Part shown: positions 45,473 to 58,258 of the stretch, piece after piece
Layout: every line of letters begins with the position of its first letter
Numbering within the stretch: the stretch's first letter is position 1
Source of the DNA: Adiantum capillus-veneris
Lineage: Eukaryota > Streptophyta > Polypodiopsida > Polypodiales > Pteridaceae
NCBI GenBank assembly: GCA_014529385.2
Contig: CM043966.1
Location: forward strand, 94,273,587-94,337,586
Length of the DNA stretch: 64,000 nucleotides
Direction: 5' to 3'
Translations under genes and position numbers: made by a program
Notes under the pieces: model-generated
The model's input: only the letters and a program-made list of their open reading frames with translations
Database searches by the model: none
What the model was told of the DNA's origin: nothing

Positions 45473-47626
45473 CCTTTTTTTATAAAAAAACTTCAAGCAG
45501 ACCAGATGGGAGCTACTATTCTACGCGGCACCACATGCAAAGAAAGCGGCACAAGCGATAGTTTGAATTAGGAGATCATTCAACTGCATGCCTCTTGGGC
45601 AAACGATAGCAAAGCGCCATGATGTAGGGCGAACGATAGTACAACAACTACAATGTGATGGCAAGCAATGCGAGAGAATTTTTTTTCATGAATGAAGGGA
45701 TTAGGGCATTGGATTGCAGCCAGAGACGTTGGCCAAGAAACATCTCTGCTCCGGTGATGGTTGCTCTTGTTTACGTGGTACTGCAAAGGATTTGACAGGC
45801 CTTTGAAGTTTTAAATCGCCATTTTGTGAGTTAGGACTAAAAGATTCTTTCGATCTTTGCCTAGATATCCTACGACCTTGGGTGTTTTGAGGAGTGAGGG
45901 CACTCAGAGCGTAGGAGATTATAAGAAATTTTTTCTTCATGAATTTACCTCTCCATCCAATAGGAAAATGCACCTGAGACTTGGGCCTTTCCCTTGCAGA
46001 AGAACTTGCATTTGGCTCTGGGTTGGATCGCTTCTATTTAATGATCACGATAGACTTGTTAGGCAAGAAATTGTCCTCACAAAAATTGGTTCCAAAAGAA
46101 AAATGATTACATCAAGAAGCCTTTTGGAGCTCCATGTAAGATGCCTCTTCATGCTTTACTTTATCCTTAAATTTTCAATTAGGAGGTCTTGAAGAATTAA
46201 GAGGCAGCTTAGAAACCAATACTACATACGTTGCCAGGGAACTTAAGCGAGACAATAACTTTTGGTAATTAGTAGATTGGAGCTTGCCACAACCCTTGTA
46301 CTACCTCTTCTCAAAATACCTTGCCGCTTCACTTTTGTCTTGGACTCCTCCCTTAAACTATTGTCTAAGACCTCATGCATGTCACTAGCTATGTTCACAA
46401 ATCCAAAAGAGAATAATCTGCTCCCACAAGGTTAGGTAGATCTATGACAGATAGACATGCTCATCTCTCAATCAATTTAACTTTCTTGTATAAGCACATG
46501 CTGAATTCTCTGAAATAAACTCCGTTTTACTCAAATTTTCCACTATAACTATGACTCTGCCAGTTTGTCTCTCAAGCAAAAATATCTAGTTCTCTTCAAA
46601 AGTATTAACTTCCAAAGGACCACTCTCAATGTGATGAAACCATTTTGAAAGGACCTGACAACCTCCTATGCTTCCTTGATTGATTTTTTTAAATTCTATA
46701 GGTTAGAGCTATCCATTAAACCCTTTTCATGGTCTTGTACATTCAGACAAGTCCAAATTTTGCACTTGCAAGGTTGTATTAAAGAAGTCCTTGTTTGTAA
46801 ATTTTTTTGAGTAAAGGAGACTTTAGGAATCAACTTTTGTCACAACTGATCAAAGCAACACTAAACATCTACCTGTTTCACATGAGCCTCATAGAATGGG
46901 CCCTTCTCTTTTGTTCTTAGCAGACCTTAACATGGATTAACTATTAGTCAAGTCTCGCAAAAAGCAATAGACAAATCATACATCAAGAATCTCGTTGAGA
47001 TGGTCATGAGGCAGTTGGGTATATTTGAGCTCATCATGCATTGGGCACATCACTTCATCATTGTTGTTTGCCACTACATAGGCCATTGATGTAGTTGTAG
47101 TGGGTGCATCCACAGCTTGCTTCTCTCATTTCCTCCACCATTTTAGTGTCAAGCTGGCAAGGGGAAAGAGAGGACAGCTCAAGTGTGTTGCACTGTGAAG
47201 CTGAGAGAAGAGAGAGAGTGTGCTTATTTCTGCTTGCTTTAGGCACTTGTTTTCTCTTGCTTACAAAAGTGGAGTTGTTTCAGGATTTAGGAGGTTCATG
47301 GATAGCATTCTAGGCTTACAAGGTTGTGTGTTGACTTTTGCAAATCTAGGTGCCAAAGTTCTGGTGGGCTATTTTTGAGAGGAGGTATGCCACATGGAAT
47401 TGAACTAGATATATGTTTTGAGTATGAAAAGATTGCTTGTGTCTTGAGTATTCAATCTTCATAATGGTTCTAAAATCTCAAATTTTTTGTTGACTAAGTG
47501 TCAAATTTGTGGTAGTGAAAGTAATGTGCATGACATAATTTTTGTATTTCACTATTGTTGCCCTTGTATCAATTTACTCGAATTTATCTTCGCTAGGATT
47601 TTTTGGCTCGGTGATTAGAAACCCCC
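45473..47626. other. noncoding right part of the 3.9-kb insertion
   Basis: About 2.1 kb of AT-rich sequence with only short open frames (45857-46192, 45701-45973, 47058-47313) that show no domains, repeats or codon pattern I can support. Confidence 0.5.
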
Positions 47627-47634
47627 GTTTTCAC

Positions 47635-48600
47635 AAGCATAAACTTTGTTTTGGACTCATTCACAATCAACCCACTATGCAAGCAAAAGTTCTCAAGGAC
47701 AATCATAAGCTTTTGTGCATCTTCTAAAGAGTGTGCTAGAAGCACTACATCATCCGCATACAACAAAAGCATGGTTACCGCATTGCAAATAGTGACCTCT
47801 TCAATGTCTTCTTCTTGCATAAAATCCAGTACCATTTGTTCCAATTGATCGATGCATAGACCAAAGAGAGTTGGTGACAACGAACATCCTTGTTTAACCC
47901 CAATAGTGCTAAGAAATTTTTTGAAATTTCTCTTTCCATGCGCAATTGACATATCACCTTCTCACAGATTCGAAACACCGCAAGCATAAAATCACTTGGC
48001 ACTTGGATTTCTTCCATCCCTCTCAACAAATTGTTACGTGCAATCATATCAAAGTCTTTCTTAAATTCCACAAAACAACAATACAATCACTTGCCTTTCA
48101 ACCGACTTTCCTCCATGAGAACACGAAGAGTGACAAGATGATCAATGGTGTTATGGCATCGACGAAAGACCGCTTGTCCTTTTGCACGCTTGTCATTCTC
48201 TTCAAGACAATCACTCAATTTTATGTCTATTATGCACGCGAACAACTTTGCCATTAGAGACCCAATCATTATAGTTTGATAGTTATTTACATTCTTTACA
48301 TCCCCTCCTTTATGCAAAGGCTTAACCCAATTAGTACTCCAATCATAAGGCATAAACCATGTTAAGGTGCAAGGTTGAACATATCACACACCCATTCATG
48401 GATAAAATCTCTCGTCCATTTGATCATCTCTGGCTTGTTACCTTGAAGATCTCCTGCTTTGCGAGTGGCCAACTTTTCAAGCCCACCACATACATCCTCA
48501 ATAGTAAAAAAAGAGGGCATACATGGAAGTGAACCATAAAATGGTATTTTTTCAGCATTTGGTTGCAATTTCCTACAATGTGTGTACATATCCCACAAGA
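47635..48600 (-). pseudogene. LINE ORF2 reverse transcriptase, degraded
   Basis: Minus-strand pieces in order: 48598-48362 (LATRKAGDLQGNKPEMIKW), 48353-48087 (PLHKGGDVKNVNNYQTI, TIDHLVTLRVLMEESRL), 48086-47775 (CCFVEFKKDFDMIARNNLLR), 47952-47635 (KQGCSLSPTLFGL, LLLYADDVVLLAHS). These correspond to fingers, palm and the YADD catalytic box of non-LTR retrotransposon RT. Frame changes between pieces show decay. The next ORF2 part lies beyond the insertion, at 43709. Confidence 0.85.
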
Positions 48601-48718
48601 CTCAAGTTCTCAACCCGCTTGCCCCTCAAATTTCTTCAAAATCTTCCACATGCACGTGTCTTTTCTTGGACTTGAAAAAGCTGTTTCTTTACTTCCCATC
48701 TTCTTCTTTTCTTTTTAA

Positions 48719-49505
48719 TCAATGCTTTATATGTATGCAAATGACTTTTATAGTTGTCTTTGTCCATAGTGCATCAAGCTTTATCAAGGACTTTTGAGAA
48801 TCTTGAAAGTCTTTATCAAAGCACATTTTCTGTGATCTATCTTTGTTGATACCATGGAGATGATTTATGGCAAAGCATTCTTCGGCACAAGAACAAACAA
48901 CTTTCTTGAAAGCTTCCCATTTAGTTTCCACTGGTGCATCATATTGAAGCTTTGTCATCCATAACTTTTGCTCAACCATTTCAATGTACATTGGTGCTCG
49001 TTTGAAATCCATACATAGTGATAATTTATCTTCCCTTTCGCTGAAATTATCATGCTTAGTTGCTTCTCCACATGAAAGGTCAATACATAAGGTCCGATGG
49101 TCAGATTTTGGGGTCCATTGGTCAAACATAAACCTCTTTATGTGATACATGATGGCTTCGGAGAGTAGCATATAGTCAATCACACTATCCCCAGTATGTT
49201 TTCTACATGTAAATCCATTGTTCCACTCCACAAAGATACACCATTGGCAATGACCATACATGTACTATTATACATTTGTAAAAGTAACTTTTTTAGTGAT
49301 CCGGCTCTTTCTTATCCATTGAAGTACGATCATACAAGTGAACTTCATTCATCTCCCTTGAAATGTATGGCATATCAAATTGTTGAGTATCATGTTTCAA
49401 TGTTTTTGTGCGAGCATTAAGATCCCCAAATACAATAACATCACCTTCATCTTTGAAATAAGTGATGTCCTCTTCTAAATCAAAAAATGACTTACCTCTA
49501 TCCAT
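48719..49505 (-). pseudogene. LINE ORF2 endonuclease (APE type), degraded
   Basis: Pieces 49505-49293 (VIVFGDLNARTKTLKHD) and 49261-48719 (GDSVIDYMLLSE, PKSDHRTLCIDLSC) carry the GDxN and SDHR motifs of exonuclease-endonuclease-phosphatase family nucleases that nick the target in L1-type elements. The two are in different frames, with stops between. The N-terminal catalytic part upstream of 49505 is lost or scrambled. Confidence 0.75.
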
Positions 49506-49705
49506 ACAAGCGTAAAAGGGGGAATCATGATGAGGAATGTAGTAACCAGCTATATTTGTGTATCATGCTCCCAAGTTATGACAAGAAGTACAACATCAGC
49601 TTTTCTTGTTAGTTTATCAATGCCAACCCCCACATTCCATGGGTATCCATTACAATTCCAAAAGCATATTTTCAATTGTAATTTGGTCTCATAGGTCATG
49701 CATCC

Positions 49706-50656
49706 CTATTTGCTCGAAGGAATTGCCTCCTCCGTGGGCACATTTTCTTCGTGAGAGATCTCCTTGTTTTTCTTATTCTTTTCCTCATATGCCTTGCAAC
49801 GCATATTTTGTTGCTTAATAGTGTGATCTTCACATACAAAAAATTTTGTATCCCTCAAATAGATCCAACTATCATCAAGGATAATATTTCGTTTAGTCTC
49901 ATCCAGCATGGTGCATACAATTGGTCGTTCTCTTGAGTGAGGAGCTCCTTGCTTACCCACTCTATGTGCTCCAAAGACCATAACTCCGGACATGCCAAAG
50001 TGGGTTTTGAAGAAATTTTTGATAACAATGGCAAGAGAAGGAGGTGTCTCTAACTTCTTTTCAAGAATTCCACGAAGAACAATGTTCTTGGAACATCGCT
50101 CCCGTTTCTTCAACTCCTCCACATCCACATTCTCAACATTCTTTGTTTGAACCATAGCTTGCATGAGTGAGGAATTAGGAACCACATTGTTACCACATAC
50201 ATTAGTCCAAGACTTGTTTGTGCATACATTTTTCATGTTGCATACATCCCGGCTCATGGTGTCAAATTTATCCTCTTTCAATACATGGTCATGGTCTACT
50301 TTGCTCATGCGCTCCTTCAAAGCATTCAAGTCCACAAGAGAGCACTTACATTCCTTGACTTACTCTTCAAGTTGCATCAAACATGTTGTTTGCATCTCAA
50401 GTGTTCTCTGGAGATTCTCATTCTCAACCACAAGTACCCTTAGTGTGTCATTCTCCATTGCAAGTGCCTGTAATTCTTCGCCGTGTTTGTTTACGGTCTC
50501 TTGCAACGATAGTAAGTATGCCATGATCATGGTTTTTGATGTCGTTGGTTGGGTGGTTGTGTTGCTTTCTCCACACTTAGGAGATTTTGGATCATTTTCC
50601 ACTATAGTTGTGGACCTTGTTGAAGAAGAAGAACCCTTGCGAGTGCCGGAAGACAT
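49706..50656 (-). pseudogene. LINE ORF1
   Basis: The frame 50656-50360 starts MSSGTRKGSSSSTRSTTIVE and has a coiled-coil-like stretch (LLSLQETVNKHGEELQALAM). A TAA-type break is followed by 50335-49706, with SKNIVLRGILEKKLETPPS and FGMSGVMVFGAHRVGKQG. This layout of coiled coil, RNA-binding fold and basic tail (EEKNKKNKEISHEE) is that of L1-type ORF1 proteins. The 5' neighbour is a (GA)n tract at 50887-50910, which seems to mark the LINE 5' end. Confidence 0.7.
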
Positions 50657-50886
50657 TGTATGTAAAATAAGAGGTGAGAGCTAACTTTCTTGAACCTGTT
50701 CACTTCAGAAATGCTGCTACAGAAATGCCTTTCATAATGCTGAAAATTTCTATCTTTACATCAATGCATAGGGTGTTGTGCTCTTCAATTGAACCTATAG
50801 ATCACCCAAATCGGAGTTCGGATGAAGAAGGTATGATCAAAAGAGTGAACTGGTGTCCACTAGGTCAAAAGACAGTTGCACTAGGA

Positions 50887-51187
50887 GGGAGAGAGAGAGA
50901 GAGAGAGAGAGTGAACAGGAGAGGGAAATGCAAGTTTAAAAAAATCTAATTTTAATATGGATTTCAAACATTATTAAATATTACTAATAGCTACTAAGTT
51001 CAATATAAAATGCTCTTAAATCCTCTAAACACAACTAAGTACTTCCACTCTCATCTTTTGAATCTCCTGCTTATCTTTTCTACTCGACTATCATGTCATG
51101 CACTATAGTCTTCCCTTCTTTTAAAAGAGATTTTCCCTTTACCAATGGAAAGATTATCTTTGGGTTAAATATCTACAGGAACATGTT
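50887..51187. other. (GA)n tract and AT-rich spacer
   Basis: A (GA)n run of about 24 bases (50887-50910), then AT-rich sequence with no gene I can support. Confidence 0.6.
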
Positions 51188-51934
51188 TTGCCGCAAACTT
51201 TTTCTACTTTGCATGCAATTGTCATGGTTGGGAGTGAAGAGTTGACTGTGCGAATGGAGAGAACAAGCAATCACTTGGGAGAGGACTTTTATGTTGTGGA
51301 TGAATCTCTTTCTACAAAGTTTGTGGTGCTAGTCAAAGATGACACAGTCTCAAATTCTAATGGCATGGCAGCTCCATTGGTGGATATTCCCTATATAGAC
51401 CTTACTAGTCCAAGAAAGGAACAAGTCTTTGGAGAGCAAGCATTGAAAACTCTATCGCGGTAAGGAGTACAAATATTATTTTGTCATTTTTTAATGCAAT
51501 GAGGAAGCACAACACTTTGAAGAAGCTTCTTTCAAAGATAGTGGAAATCAAACAATTGTCAAAAATACCAAAGTTGTACAATGGTAACATGGTGTTTGAG
51601 TTTCCACCGACCTTAGGAAAGGTTCATCCAATGGATGCTATGAAACATAAGTATGATCCACACCATTGGACCAAATCGCAAACCTCAAATATCACATTTC
51701 TTGGAGTGTGTCGCAAAAGTCAGTGTGCAGTTGCTTTAAAATGTCTCAATGAAATTTGTCCCAAATTGGTTAATTTTGGGAAGTCAAACACAAGCATTTC
51801 AATGGAAGCATGCTAAAGTTACCTTGCATGGACGAGTTTTGTGATGGACTGGTGGCAAGCTCATTTGCCACTACTGCAGACAACCACACATTTGTTTGTG
51901 TGCATGTGATTGCTTCGTATATTATGTCATGCCA
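51188..51934 (+). pseudogene. MULE-like transposase, N-terminal part
   Basis: Two open segments lie at 51188-51463 (SEELTVRMERTSNHLGEDFY) and 51481-51816 (YNGNMVFEFPPTLGKVHP, then KYDPHHWTKSQTSNI with Cys at CRKSQC and CLNEIC). The Trp and paired Cys suggest a WRKY/GCM1 or FLYWCH-like DNA-binding finger, as at the N-terminus of MULE-type transposases. A further frame (LKLPCMDEFCDGLVASSFA) runs to the chromovirus border at about 51935. The rest of the gene continues at 59760. Frame breaks may be introns or mutations. Confidence 0.5.
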
Positions 51935-52247
51935 AGGAATGAGGGTAGGGAAGAGAAAGAAGAATCATTCATAGGAGAAAGAAATAGTTCCTCACTTATC
52001 ATCACTCTTCTTGCTTAGCATAGCATAATAGCATAGTAATGAAGATGAAGAAGATGGAAATCTTAAGCATTAAGGCATGGCTCTTGGTTGGATTTGCATT
52101 CCATAGCCAAAATTGTTGGTGTAGGCTCTCCACTTCTCAACAAGCTTGGAGAAGAAGATGGAGCTCTTGCACTTTGCACTCCACACAATGAGAGAGTGTG
52201 TGTGTGGTTGTGGGAGAGTATACCCCCTCACATGCTTGGTCCACACC

Positions 52248-52313
<66 letters not shown>

Positions 52314-53015
52314 TATTTAATTATATCATTTAGACATGTGTCCTATTTTTCCTCTTTGAGAGAAAGAACTTGATTATTTATTTTTATGCATTTAAATTCT
52401 CATTGGACCCCTTTAAAGCCTATCCAATAGGATTCAAGCACATCATGAGGGCCATACGTGGAGGATTTTGATATGTGTCTTTTATGCTTCTTAAGTCATT
52501 TGGTTTCAAGAACCTTAGTCATTTTAAGTATGAGAAGCACCTCAAGCTTGGGAAAGGTTCCCACAAACACTTTGATCACTTTAGTTAGCAAGCCCAAAAG
52601 CACCTCATGCTTGGGTAGGATTCCCACCTCAAGGTCAGCCCTAGCTTGCCTAAGGTCAAAGGAATTTTTAGAACTAACTTTTGGAGGTCTTTAATGAAAC
52701 TAACCCTAAGGTCTTTTAAGCTCCATCAGATGCACGTTGCTCTTTGATAGACTACCTCCTTTTGAATCCCTATTGAGATGTAATCATCTCTCCTCTTGGT
52801 CCCTTCTTGAGGTAAATCTATAAGCACTTATTGCACATTGCTCTTTGGTAGACCGTCACCTTTTGAACCCCTATTGAGATGCAACCATTTCTCCTTTTGG
52901 TCCCCTATTGAGATAGGTCTAGAAGCATATATCTATATCCTAACTCTTGTTCCCCTTTTATCTTCCCATATTAAATGACCAGTTCAATATGAGAAAATCA
53001 TTTGGTAAAGTGACA
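51935..53015 (-). mobile_element. 3' LTR of the chromovirus, truncated
   Basis: Matches 58687-59755 (for example GGAATGAGGGTAGGGAAGAG and TCCTCACTTATCATCACTC) and ends GGTAAAGTGACA. The outer ~428 bases present in the right copy are missing. It contains a (CT)n run at 52253-52308 and a ~340-bp internal duplication of ATTGAGATG(T/C)AA(T/C)CATCTCTCC type. A PPT-like AAGAGAGAGGTAA abuts it on the minus strand. Confidence 0.8.
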
Positions 53016-53339
53016 TTACCTCTCTCTTGAAATCTTAGTCGTCCTCGACTACGAGGTAGAGAAGATAAAGCCTAGACATCAGTCCATGTTTCTTAGTGGG
53101 TAGAGGATCCCTTTTTACCCTACGACATCATTCTAGAATGGATGACTAATCCATTTGGTTCTTGGGAGACTTAGCTGCTGCAAGCATGTCTGCTCTTTAG
53201 TCCATATCATACTTCCAAAGTAGAGTGACAAATTTTATTTGGTGTTTGGGAGACGTAGTCACCACAAACATGATCCTAAGCATGCATACTTCTTAAATTT
53301 TGTGCAAAATAAAAGAAAGAGAATGAGTCTTATAAGACA

Positions 53340-55381
53340 AAAAAATTGTTCATTTAAAATGCATTTTCATTTGCTTACTCTAGTGTAGCATTGTAAGCAT
53401 TGACAAGGTTCATAACATCCTTAAGCCAGGTTCCTTGCATCCCTCTAGCATCTTTAGAAGGATAATCCTTAAACTTAATAAGATATCGTTGGATAATCTT
53501 ACTGTTTTCTAATACCTTGTCTTTGTGTTAAAGAATTGGTTCAGGCTGCAACACCTCTTCTTGATCTTTGATCTCAAGCAGGTCCTCCATTATTGGTTCT
53601 TTTGGTGGCTCTCCTTTGTAAGGCTTAAGTAAGCTCTCATGGAAAACATTGTGCATGAGTCAATGGTTGGCCAACTTTAATTGATAAGCCATCTCATTGA
53701 TTGGCTTAAGAATTTAAAAAGGACCGTAGTATCTTTTTGCTAGGTTAGAATAATACTCTTGGTGGCCCGTAGGATTCTTGCACGTAATATGCCTTAAATG
53801 AGCCTTGAGAAAATTTAGCAAAACCCAATCATTTTTCTTAAAGGCTAAGGCTCTTTTGTGGTTATTAACAGCATCCCTTTTTGCCTTTTCTGTGAGATGG
53901 ATATAACCTTTAATCTTTGGAAAAGATTCCTATAATTCTCGGCTATATTCATCAACAGCAGTGAAGATCTTACCATGTACTTTAAGTAAGATCTTCCCTC
54001 TTTAACCTCGAAAGGTGCTTTTCCCATAGAAGTATGTACAATGTCATTGTACGCATACTCTATAAGAGGTAGGTACTTCTCTCATTGAGAACGTTTATCT
54101 ACTTCCATGACATAGGCTTTTAGTAGATTCAAGAATCATTAGATTAGTTATTTCACTTTGGTCATCCATTTGCGGATGATAGGCCGAAAGAGAAATTTAA
54201 TCTACTTTCTAAATTCTCAAAGAGACCCTTCCAAAAATTATTGGTCATTCTAGGATCTTTGTCCGACACTATGGATGTTGGCAAGCCATGATACTTGAAA
54301 ATTTGAGATCTAAAGAGCATTGCCGTTTGATCTGCCTTAATAGTCTTTTTGATAGGCATAGAGTGTGTTTTCCTACTAAGCCTGTTGACTGAAACAATCC
54401 AAGTTTCTTCCCTCGATCAAATTTCAAGTTTTGGTATACCATGCATTTTGAAACATACTCTTGTATGTTTACTTTTCATGGTAGACCAACAGAAATACAT
54501 TTCTACTCCTCGAAGAGTAGATTATGGAATCCCTCTTTGCCCCGCATAAGGAGAAGCATGGGATTCATACATGACTTTCTTATTGTATGGGTGAGCAACA
54601 CATAGCCCATTGCCGTTTGGAAGATAACCATCCTTCAAGGTGAAGTGTTCTTTTTTTTTCTTCCCTAATGCAAGGCTGTAATTACCTACTTAAAGTCTCG
54701 GTCAGTAGCATACTCATCTATCATAAAAGATAGATCATTCTTGTGATTTTCTATAGACACCACATTTACCCTTGGCTGTTGTGAAAGTGCATCGACCACT
54801 TGATTGTGCTTGCCAGCAATGTGAGCAATATGAAATTCAAATTGCAAAAAAAAAATTGCCTACCTCATTTGTTTGTCAGAAAGCTTGGTTTGCGTCATGA
54901 ATTACTTGAGACTTTGGTGGTATGTTTGTAAAATGAATGGAGTCCCCAATAAATAGTGCTTCCATGTGTCTAGGGCATGTAGAATAGCTAAAAGCTCTTT
55001 CTCATAAATTCCCATGACCCGTTCATCCGTATTGAGCCTTCGGCTCTCATATGCTATGGCATGCCCTTCTTAAAGCAAGACTACTCCAAGGCAATCACCA
55101 CAAGCATCACGTTGGACCTCAAATGTCTTTGAGAGATCCAGAAGCATGAGTACTAGTTGAGAGGTAAGCTTCTCTTTGAACTTGTCAAAAGCATTTTTCT
55201 CCGTAGCAGTCGATGAATACTTAACATTCTTCTTTGTTAAGTCATGTAATGGTCCTGCTATTTGAGAAAATTTTGCTATGAAGCGTCTATAGTATGCACA
55301 CATACCAATAAATCTTCCTAGCTCATGTAGATTCCTTGGATTAGTCCATGCTTTTATTATCTCCAACTTTGATGGATCCAT
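53340..55381 (-). pseudogene. pol: chromovirus RNase H, integrase and chromodomain remnants
   Basis: Read on the minus strand: 55381-55070 holds the RT thumb and RNase H start (LHELGRFIGMCAYYRRFIAK, LSKTFEVQRDACGDCLG). About 54840-54700 gives HVAGKHNQVVDALS. 54359-54162 gives integrase core (GLPTSIVSDKDPRMTNNFW) followed by SAYHPQMDDQSE. 53870-53700 gives ALAFKKNDWVLLNFLKAHL. About 53560-53400 encodes KIIQRYLIKFKDYPSKDARG, a chromodomain signature. Many stops and shifts make it inactive. The C-terminal chromodomain places the element among chromoviruses. Confidence 0.8.
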
Positions 55382-55810
55382 ACGGATACCACTTGAGAGA
55401 TAATATGACCTAAATATTGAATCTCTTGTAGGAAAAAATCACTTTTCTTTTGATTAATGAAAAGCTTATTCTCTCTCACAACTTGAAAGATTACCTGGAG
55501 GTGTACTCCTCAAGAGAATTTGAGTGGCCTGAAGATTTTCATCCATCGTGATTTTGAATGCGGTTGGAGCATTTGTCAAGCCAAAACTTGTAACTTATCA
55601 AATAGATCTTCTACCCGCAGCACGGGAAATCTTTATTTTTTATAGTGATTCTATTTAGTGCTCTAGAGTCAACACACATGTGATATGTGCCATCTTTCTT
55701 TTGCACTAAAAGTATTGGTGACAAAATGGAGAGGAGTTAGGCCTCACCATCCCTTTTTCCAACAATTCATGCACTTGCCTCATGATCTCCTCTTGTTGAG
55801 CTTGTGAAAC
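55382..55810 (-). pseudogene. pol: chromovirus RT remnant lacking the catalytic core
   Basis: Short pieces of RT are readable in changing frames: [17 protein letters not shown] near 55780 and SFGLTNAPTAFKITMDENLQ near 55560. The expected YxDD box between the latter and the thumb is absent, so an internal deletion removed the catalytic core. Confidence 0.6.
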
Positions 55811-56735
55811 TCAATAAGGAGGTTTATTAGGCGGTGAGCTTCCTAGTAGAAGCTCTATTGCATGGTCATCATCCCCTCGTTTTGGAGATAGCTCACTAGG
55901 GATGTCATCAATGAAAACGTCTCGGAATCCATTTAGAAAATTAGACAACTTTAATTCCTCTTGATTCCCTTTATTGCTACTTGTGAAAGCATTAGAATCA
56001 TTTACAAAAATAATATACGCAAAAATAGAGCTTTTCATTGACTTATCAAAAGCAAGCGTATTTACCAGGGATATGGTGTTCCCCAAATCATTAACATCTA
56101 TGTACATGCTCTTTTCCTTGTATGTGAAATAGATTCTCCTTTCAGGGAACTTTCATGTTAGCAGCCATGCGGTTGAACCATGGTGCCCCTAGGATAACAT
56201 CCTCATGTTGGAGAGGAGAGATTAAAAAAAGTCTTCTTTGTCGACGTATCTTTGGACATGAAGCCTTAACTTCCCAATCAAGGGAGTAACAGAGGCTTGA
56301 TATCCCCCAAAAGCTCCATCAACAGTTACAATATCTCTAATCTTGAAAGCTTGAATGCCCAACTTGGTGGCCAACTCCATTGATATGAAGTTGTGAGTAG
56401 AGCCAGGGTCAAACAAGATGAAGGCATCATGTTCCCTTACCTTTTCCCAAGCATAGGAGAGGAATAATCCTTTGCAATGAGTATCCTTTTTTGGAGCTTC
56501 AACCATGGAAGCTCTAGGAGTGTCATTGCGTACATTTCTTTTGGGGCAAGAACGATAACCATGTCCTTGCTTCTCAAACTTAAAGCATTTATGGTCTTTA
56601 CGGAAGGCCTTTAATTCTTTGGGAGAGAGCTTATTTTTACCTTTGTGAGCTCCTTTCTCCTTGGCCTTGTTATTGTTGTTGTTGGTGTTTCCTTGGGAAG
56701 AGTTTTGAGCATTACTCTTCCTTTTAGCTTCATTT
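55811..56735 (-). pseudogene. pol: chromovirus zinc knuckle and protease
   Basis: A degenerate zinc knuckle (CFKFEKQGHGYRSC, second Cys lost to Phe) near 56590 is followed by the protease at 56506-56222 (AFILFDPGSTHNFISMELAT, with D-P-G-S as active site and LHVQRYVDKEDFF). The protease-to-RT linker is at 56107-55811 (DVFIDDIPSELSPKRGDDDH). The usual DSG/DTG is DPGS, which occurs in many plant gypsy elements. Confidence 0.75.
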
Positions 56736-57886
56736 CAATCCTTGTTTTCCATGGGCTTGAAATTTCTTCTTGCCCCTTGTTGGAAATTGACAACCATAGT
56801 GTGGTGAATGACTTTGATGATAGTTCTAGGCCGTTGTGAGTTGACATACTCGGCCATTTCTTCAGGTAATACCGCACAAAATTCTTGCTTTTGTTTGGCA
56901 AAGTCTATCCTTTGAAAGACTGTAGCTTTGAGATGTAAATCCCAAAACTTGTCTATATATTTGTGGATAGACTCATTGAAGAGCAGCTTCAAGCTCCACC
57001 ATTCAATAAGCACTTTGTCCTTTGTATCGTTTGCAAGGAATTGCTTCATGATGGAAACTCGTAGAGTTTTCCATGTCTTTGGGGCCTTGCCATTGCCACA
57101 AAGGCTAGCCCACCATTGACGAGTAGATTTTTGGAAGTGCATAGCTACATGGTGTAGCTTGGAGGACTCTGTGAATCACTCCTCTCCAAAGGCCCCATCA
57201 AATTGTTGGATGAAGGCCAATACTTTGTCTGTGGCACCAAAGGTGCCGTCATAGGTGAGAAAAGAGATACTCTTTCCTCCCTCTTTGAACTTCTTGAGCT
57301 TTTGTGATTTTTGCCATGCAGGGTATGATTTGTGATGTCCTCCCCTCTTGTATTCTCTAGGAGAATAGCCATAGCTTTCGTCTGAAGAGAAGGAAGGTGA
57401 AGAAGAAGGAGAAGAGGGTGACCTCTTTCTTGCCTTTTTCTTCCTTTGTTTCCTCTCTTCTCTTTTGGAGTGACGAGGAGAAGGACTATGGGTTGACTGT
57501 TTCCTCTTGGGAGGAGCTGGCGATAGTCTAGGCCACATCTTTAGAGGAACTTAGGGATTCACTTCTTTTTCATTCTTTGGATTCCTCCTCTCTGATGGGA
57601 AAGAGTCTTCTTTTGGGAGTCTCATCAAGAGGCCTCCTAAACTCTCTCTCCTCTTGGAGAGGAAGGGAAATCCCATAAGCACGAAGTTGTTGGGTAACTT
57701 TGGCTTGCAAGTAGAGTTGCCCATAGCTTGATGCAACCTAGTAACAAGATAATTGATAAACATGGGGGCATCATCATTAGCACCTTCATGTGCAAAATCA
57801 AAGTTATCAATGTTCTTTCTACTCTCTTGGTTATTGTTAGCCATGTTAATTATACTTATGTGTTTACTTAGTGTACTCTTTGGCAA
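56735..57886 (-). pseudogene. gag: chromovirus gag
   Basis: Three frames succeed each other. 57886-57551 starts MANNNQESRKNIDNFDFAHE. 57538-57176 is a basic, Ser-rich linker (KRKQSTHSPSPRHSKREERK) followed by FLTYDGTFGATDKVLAFIQQ. 57142-56735 carries capsid core phrases (VAMHFQKSTRQWWASLC, FAKQKQEFCAVLPEEMAEYV). Two single breaks separate what was one gag. Confidence 0.8.
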
Positions 57887-58245
57887 TTCAAAACCTTGGT
57901 TGCTACTCCTCTTAGCCTTTCAAAATAAGCACTTAAGTATCTACACCCACGGCTCAAATTGGTTAATTATAGAGAGTAGTGGAGTGGGTCTAACATAGCA
58001 GAGTTGTTGAGGGATAGCTGCTTTTGGACTTCTTATGGCTCAATAATGGTAAAGACGTAGGCAACTCTAAAAAGATCCCATTATTAAGACCAAAGCTCCC
58101 AAGGTGTACACCATATCCCACATAGTGGGCTCAAAAAAACCGATAATAGATCCCAGTCCCACTTACCCTAATATAATTAACAAAATCAATCATTAATAGG
58201 CTACTTAACGACCTCTCTTCTTAAGCAAGAAAAGATAAACCAAAT

Positions 58246-58257
58246 GCTCTGATACCA
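58246..58257 (-). other. chromovirus primer-binding site
   Basis: On the minus strand TGGTATCAGAGC lies just inside the right LTR (TGTAATG at 58259). It is complementary to the 3' end of initiator Met-tRNA, as usual in chromoviruses. Confidence 0.9.
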
Positions 58258-58258
58258 A

